The notes below the pieces were generated by a model. It worked only from the letters and a program-made list of their open reading frames with translations. It was not told the DNA's origin and did no database searches. The translations under genes were made by a program, and so were the position numbers. 41,279 nt of DNA from positions 1-41,279 of the forward strand of contig JBBEAY010000016.1 of assembly GCA_040882605.1 (NCBI GenBank). Reading direction: 5' to 3'. Source of the DNA: JAOUEA01 sp040882605 (GTDB lineage: Bacteria > Actinomycetota > UBA4738 > HRBIN12). Of the stretch, positions 40,274 through 41,279 are shown piece after piece; position 1 is the first letter of the stretch; every line of letters starts with the position of its first letter.

Positions 40274-40510
40274 ATGAGCGACGAGATGGAGGACCTTCTT
40301 CTCGATGATGTCATCGCGGAGGGCGACCAGATGTACGTCGCAGCGAAACGGTACGTCGCCGTGTTCGAAGCCGCCATGACGCAGCCCGATTGTTTCGAGG
40401 ATGAGGACGGCCACCACGAACACGGCCCGACCATCGGCACGAGCGGTCAGGCCCTGCGCGAGGCTGTCGAGAAGTACGCGGCCGCCCAAGCCCGCTGGGA
40501 TCCGTCATGA
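40274..40510 (+). CDS. Hypothetical acidic protein upstream of RepA-like fragment
   Basis: This 78-residue acidic protein (MSDEMEDLLLDDVIAEGDQM at the start) is mostly helical with a His/Glu/Asp-rich middle (EDEDGHHEHG). A GAGGGA binding site precedes the ATG. Small acidic genes like this often sit just upstream of replication ATPase genes in actinobacterial integrative elements and phages, and here the next frame is a RepA-like fragment. Function unknown. Confidence 0.55.
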   Translation: MSDEMEDLLLDDVIAEGDQMYVAAKRYVAVFEAAMTQPDCFEDEDGHHEHGPTIGTSGQALREAVEKYAAAQARWDPS

Positions 40511-41258
40511 TCTCGTTCTTGGGGAGCGCCTGCACCCCGATCACAAGCACCTGCGCTACTACCACCTGTCCGACTTCGACCTGGCGAACCCGGCATGCGC
40601 CGAGTGGTTCCACGCGAAGGCCACCGCGGCGCACATCGCGTTCCTCGACACCTTCAGCGGTGTGTGGTCCAAGGGCGAGGACAACGAAGCCGTCATCGAG
40701 TACGACCGCTCGATCGTGGTGCCGATCAAGAGCACGGGCTCCGCGCTCGTCACCGTGCACCACGAGGGGCACGCGCAGGCGTTCGTGAAACGTGGCGGCG
40801 CGAGCGCAGGGCGTGGCGGCTCGGCGCAGGGCCAGAAGGCCGACGTGGTCCTCGACATGGACGCGACCGGGGATCAGTACGAGTTCATCATCAATCACGG
40901 AAAGAACCGGTTCGGTTCGAAGGAGCAGCCGGTGAAGATGCGCGTGGTTGACACCGAGGACGGTGACCTGGACATCGAGTCCAAGGGCGTCGCGGTCGGT
41001 GATCGGGTGGCCGATTGCGTCGAGGCGATGGTGGCAGCGATCGAGGCGAACCCCGAGACCATGTCCAGCACGAAGCTCCGCTCGATGGCGAAGGCCGGCG
41101 GGTTCGGCACACCGACCCAGACCGAGGCGATGGCGTTCCTGGAGCGCGAGGACCCCGCTCGCGTCGTGTGTCGCAAGAGCGTGAAGTACACGAACGACGA
41201 CGGGAACAAGTGCAAGGGGAACCTGTTAAGAACGCCGGTCCAAATGGCGAACACCTAG
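40506..41258 (+). pseudogene. RepA-like AAA ATPase fragment (N-terminal half missing)
   Basis: About 250 residues resemble the second half of AAA_25/RepA-type helicase ATPases of plasmids, phages and integrative elements: LRYYHLSDFDLANPACAEWF, a Walker B-like strand (HIAFLDTFSGVWSKGEDNEA), IVVPIKSTGSALVTVHHEGH (sensor strand with His), QKADVVLDMDATGDQYEFII, and a helical DNA-binding-like tail. The Walker A half is absent; the open frame upstream is only the out-of-frame reading of the neighbour gene, and no start codon is near 40506. The last ~10 residues run into the terminal repeats, so the 3' end is also cut. Confidence 0.65.
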
Positions 41259-41276
41259 CGGCCAGAAACGCCGGTC
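41231..41276. repeat. Two direct copies of AACGCCGGTC near the window end
   Basis: The 10-mer occurs at 41231-41240 and 41267-41276, a 36-base period, with AATGGCGAACACC between. TGT at 41224-41226 just before could be the tip of an element. Short repeats of this kind at the ends of a gene-disrupting segment are typical of IS21-family termini. The window ends before this can be verified. Confidence 0.45.
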
Positions 41277-41279
41277 GAA

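Noticed and set aside
40401..40505. N-terminal extension of the RepA-like frame
   Set aside because: It is the out-of-frame reading of the 78-residue gene and shows no Walker A motif.
1..41279. tRNA, rRNA, riboswitch or CRISPR array
   Set aside because: No conserved tRNA-like arms, rRNA stretches or repeat-spacer arrays were seen by eye; a tRNAscan-SE or Infernal run would be decisive.

Overview
This 41.3 kb window is high-GC, densely coded DNA from an actinobacterium (Actinomycetota). The evidence is a DUF5318 gene beside a class A penicillin-binding protein, a Tad/Flp pilus operon in the order known from mycobacteria (Rv3660c to Rv3654c), menaquinone rather than ubiquinone genes, many 4-bp GTGA/ATGA gene overlaps, and several start codons lying 8-9 bases after a TANNNT -10 box (leaderless mRNA). 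I cannot place it to family; a deep-branching group such as Acidimicrobiia is only a guess.

Layout. Bases 1-2015 are accessory: the C-terminal end of an Rhs/YD-repeat protein with a variable tip, a small membrane protein that could be its immunity partner, and a frameshifted lipoprotein gene. Bases 2223-16370 are core-like: a MerR regulator / demethylmenaquinone methyltransferase / isochorismate synthase operon, with a palindrome in the regulator promoter; two GT-C mannosyltransferase-like genes on the opposite strand; a NarL-type response regulator and sensor kinase; a bifunctional penicillin-binding protein with DUF5318; a cupin; DUF983 and DUF4126 membrane proteins; and a secreted protein ending at a strong hairpin. 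Bases 16353-22304 (minus strand) hold a geranylgeranyl-reductase-like flavoprotein and a seven-gene Tad operon whose members mostly overlap by 4 bases.

Bases 22512-30254 hold a large zinc-ribbon / class III cyclase / AAA ATPase protein with a CRP-like palindrome upstream, a tandem RAM-domain protein, a polytopic GT-C-like protein, a secreted coiled-coil protein and a beta-propeller lipoprotein. Bases 30268-34801 form an ECF sigma factor / zinc anti-sigma factor / secreted double M15 peptidase operon, followed by a secreted propeller protein with an InlB-like repeat and a PD40/TolB propeller.

Bases 37392-41279 are again accessory. An internally deleted IS3-family element sits in the start of a secreted-protein gene; small membrane and helix-turn-helix genes follow, then a RepA-like AAA ATPase without its N-terminal half. 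The window ends in short direct repeats that look like the edge of another mobile element.

The most novel-looking points are the sigma / anti-sigma / duplicated M15 peptidase cassette with its uncharacterised repeated module, the Rhs tip and membrane-protein pair, the MerR-menaquinone operon with a palindrome in its promoter spacer, and the CRP-like site upstream of a cyclase gene.
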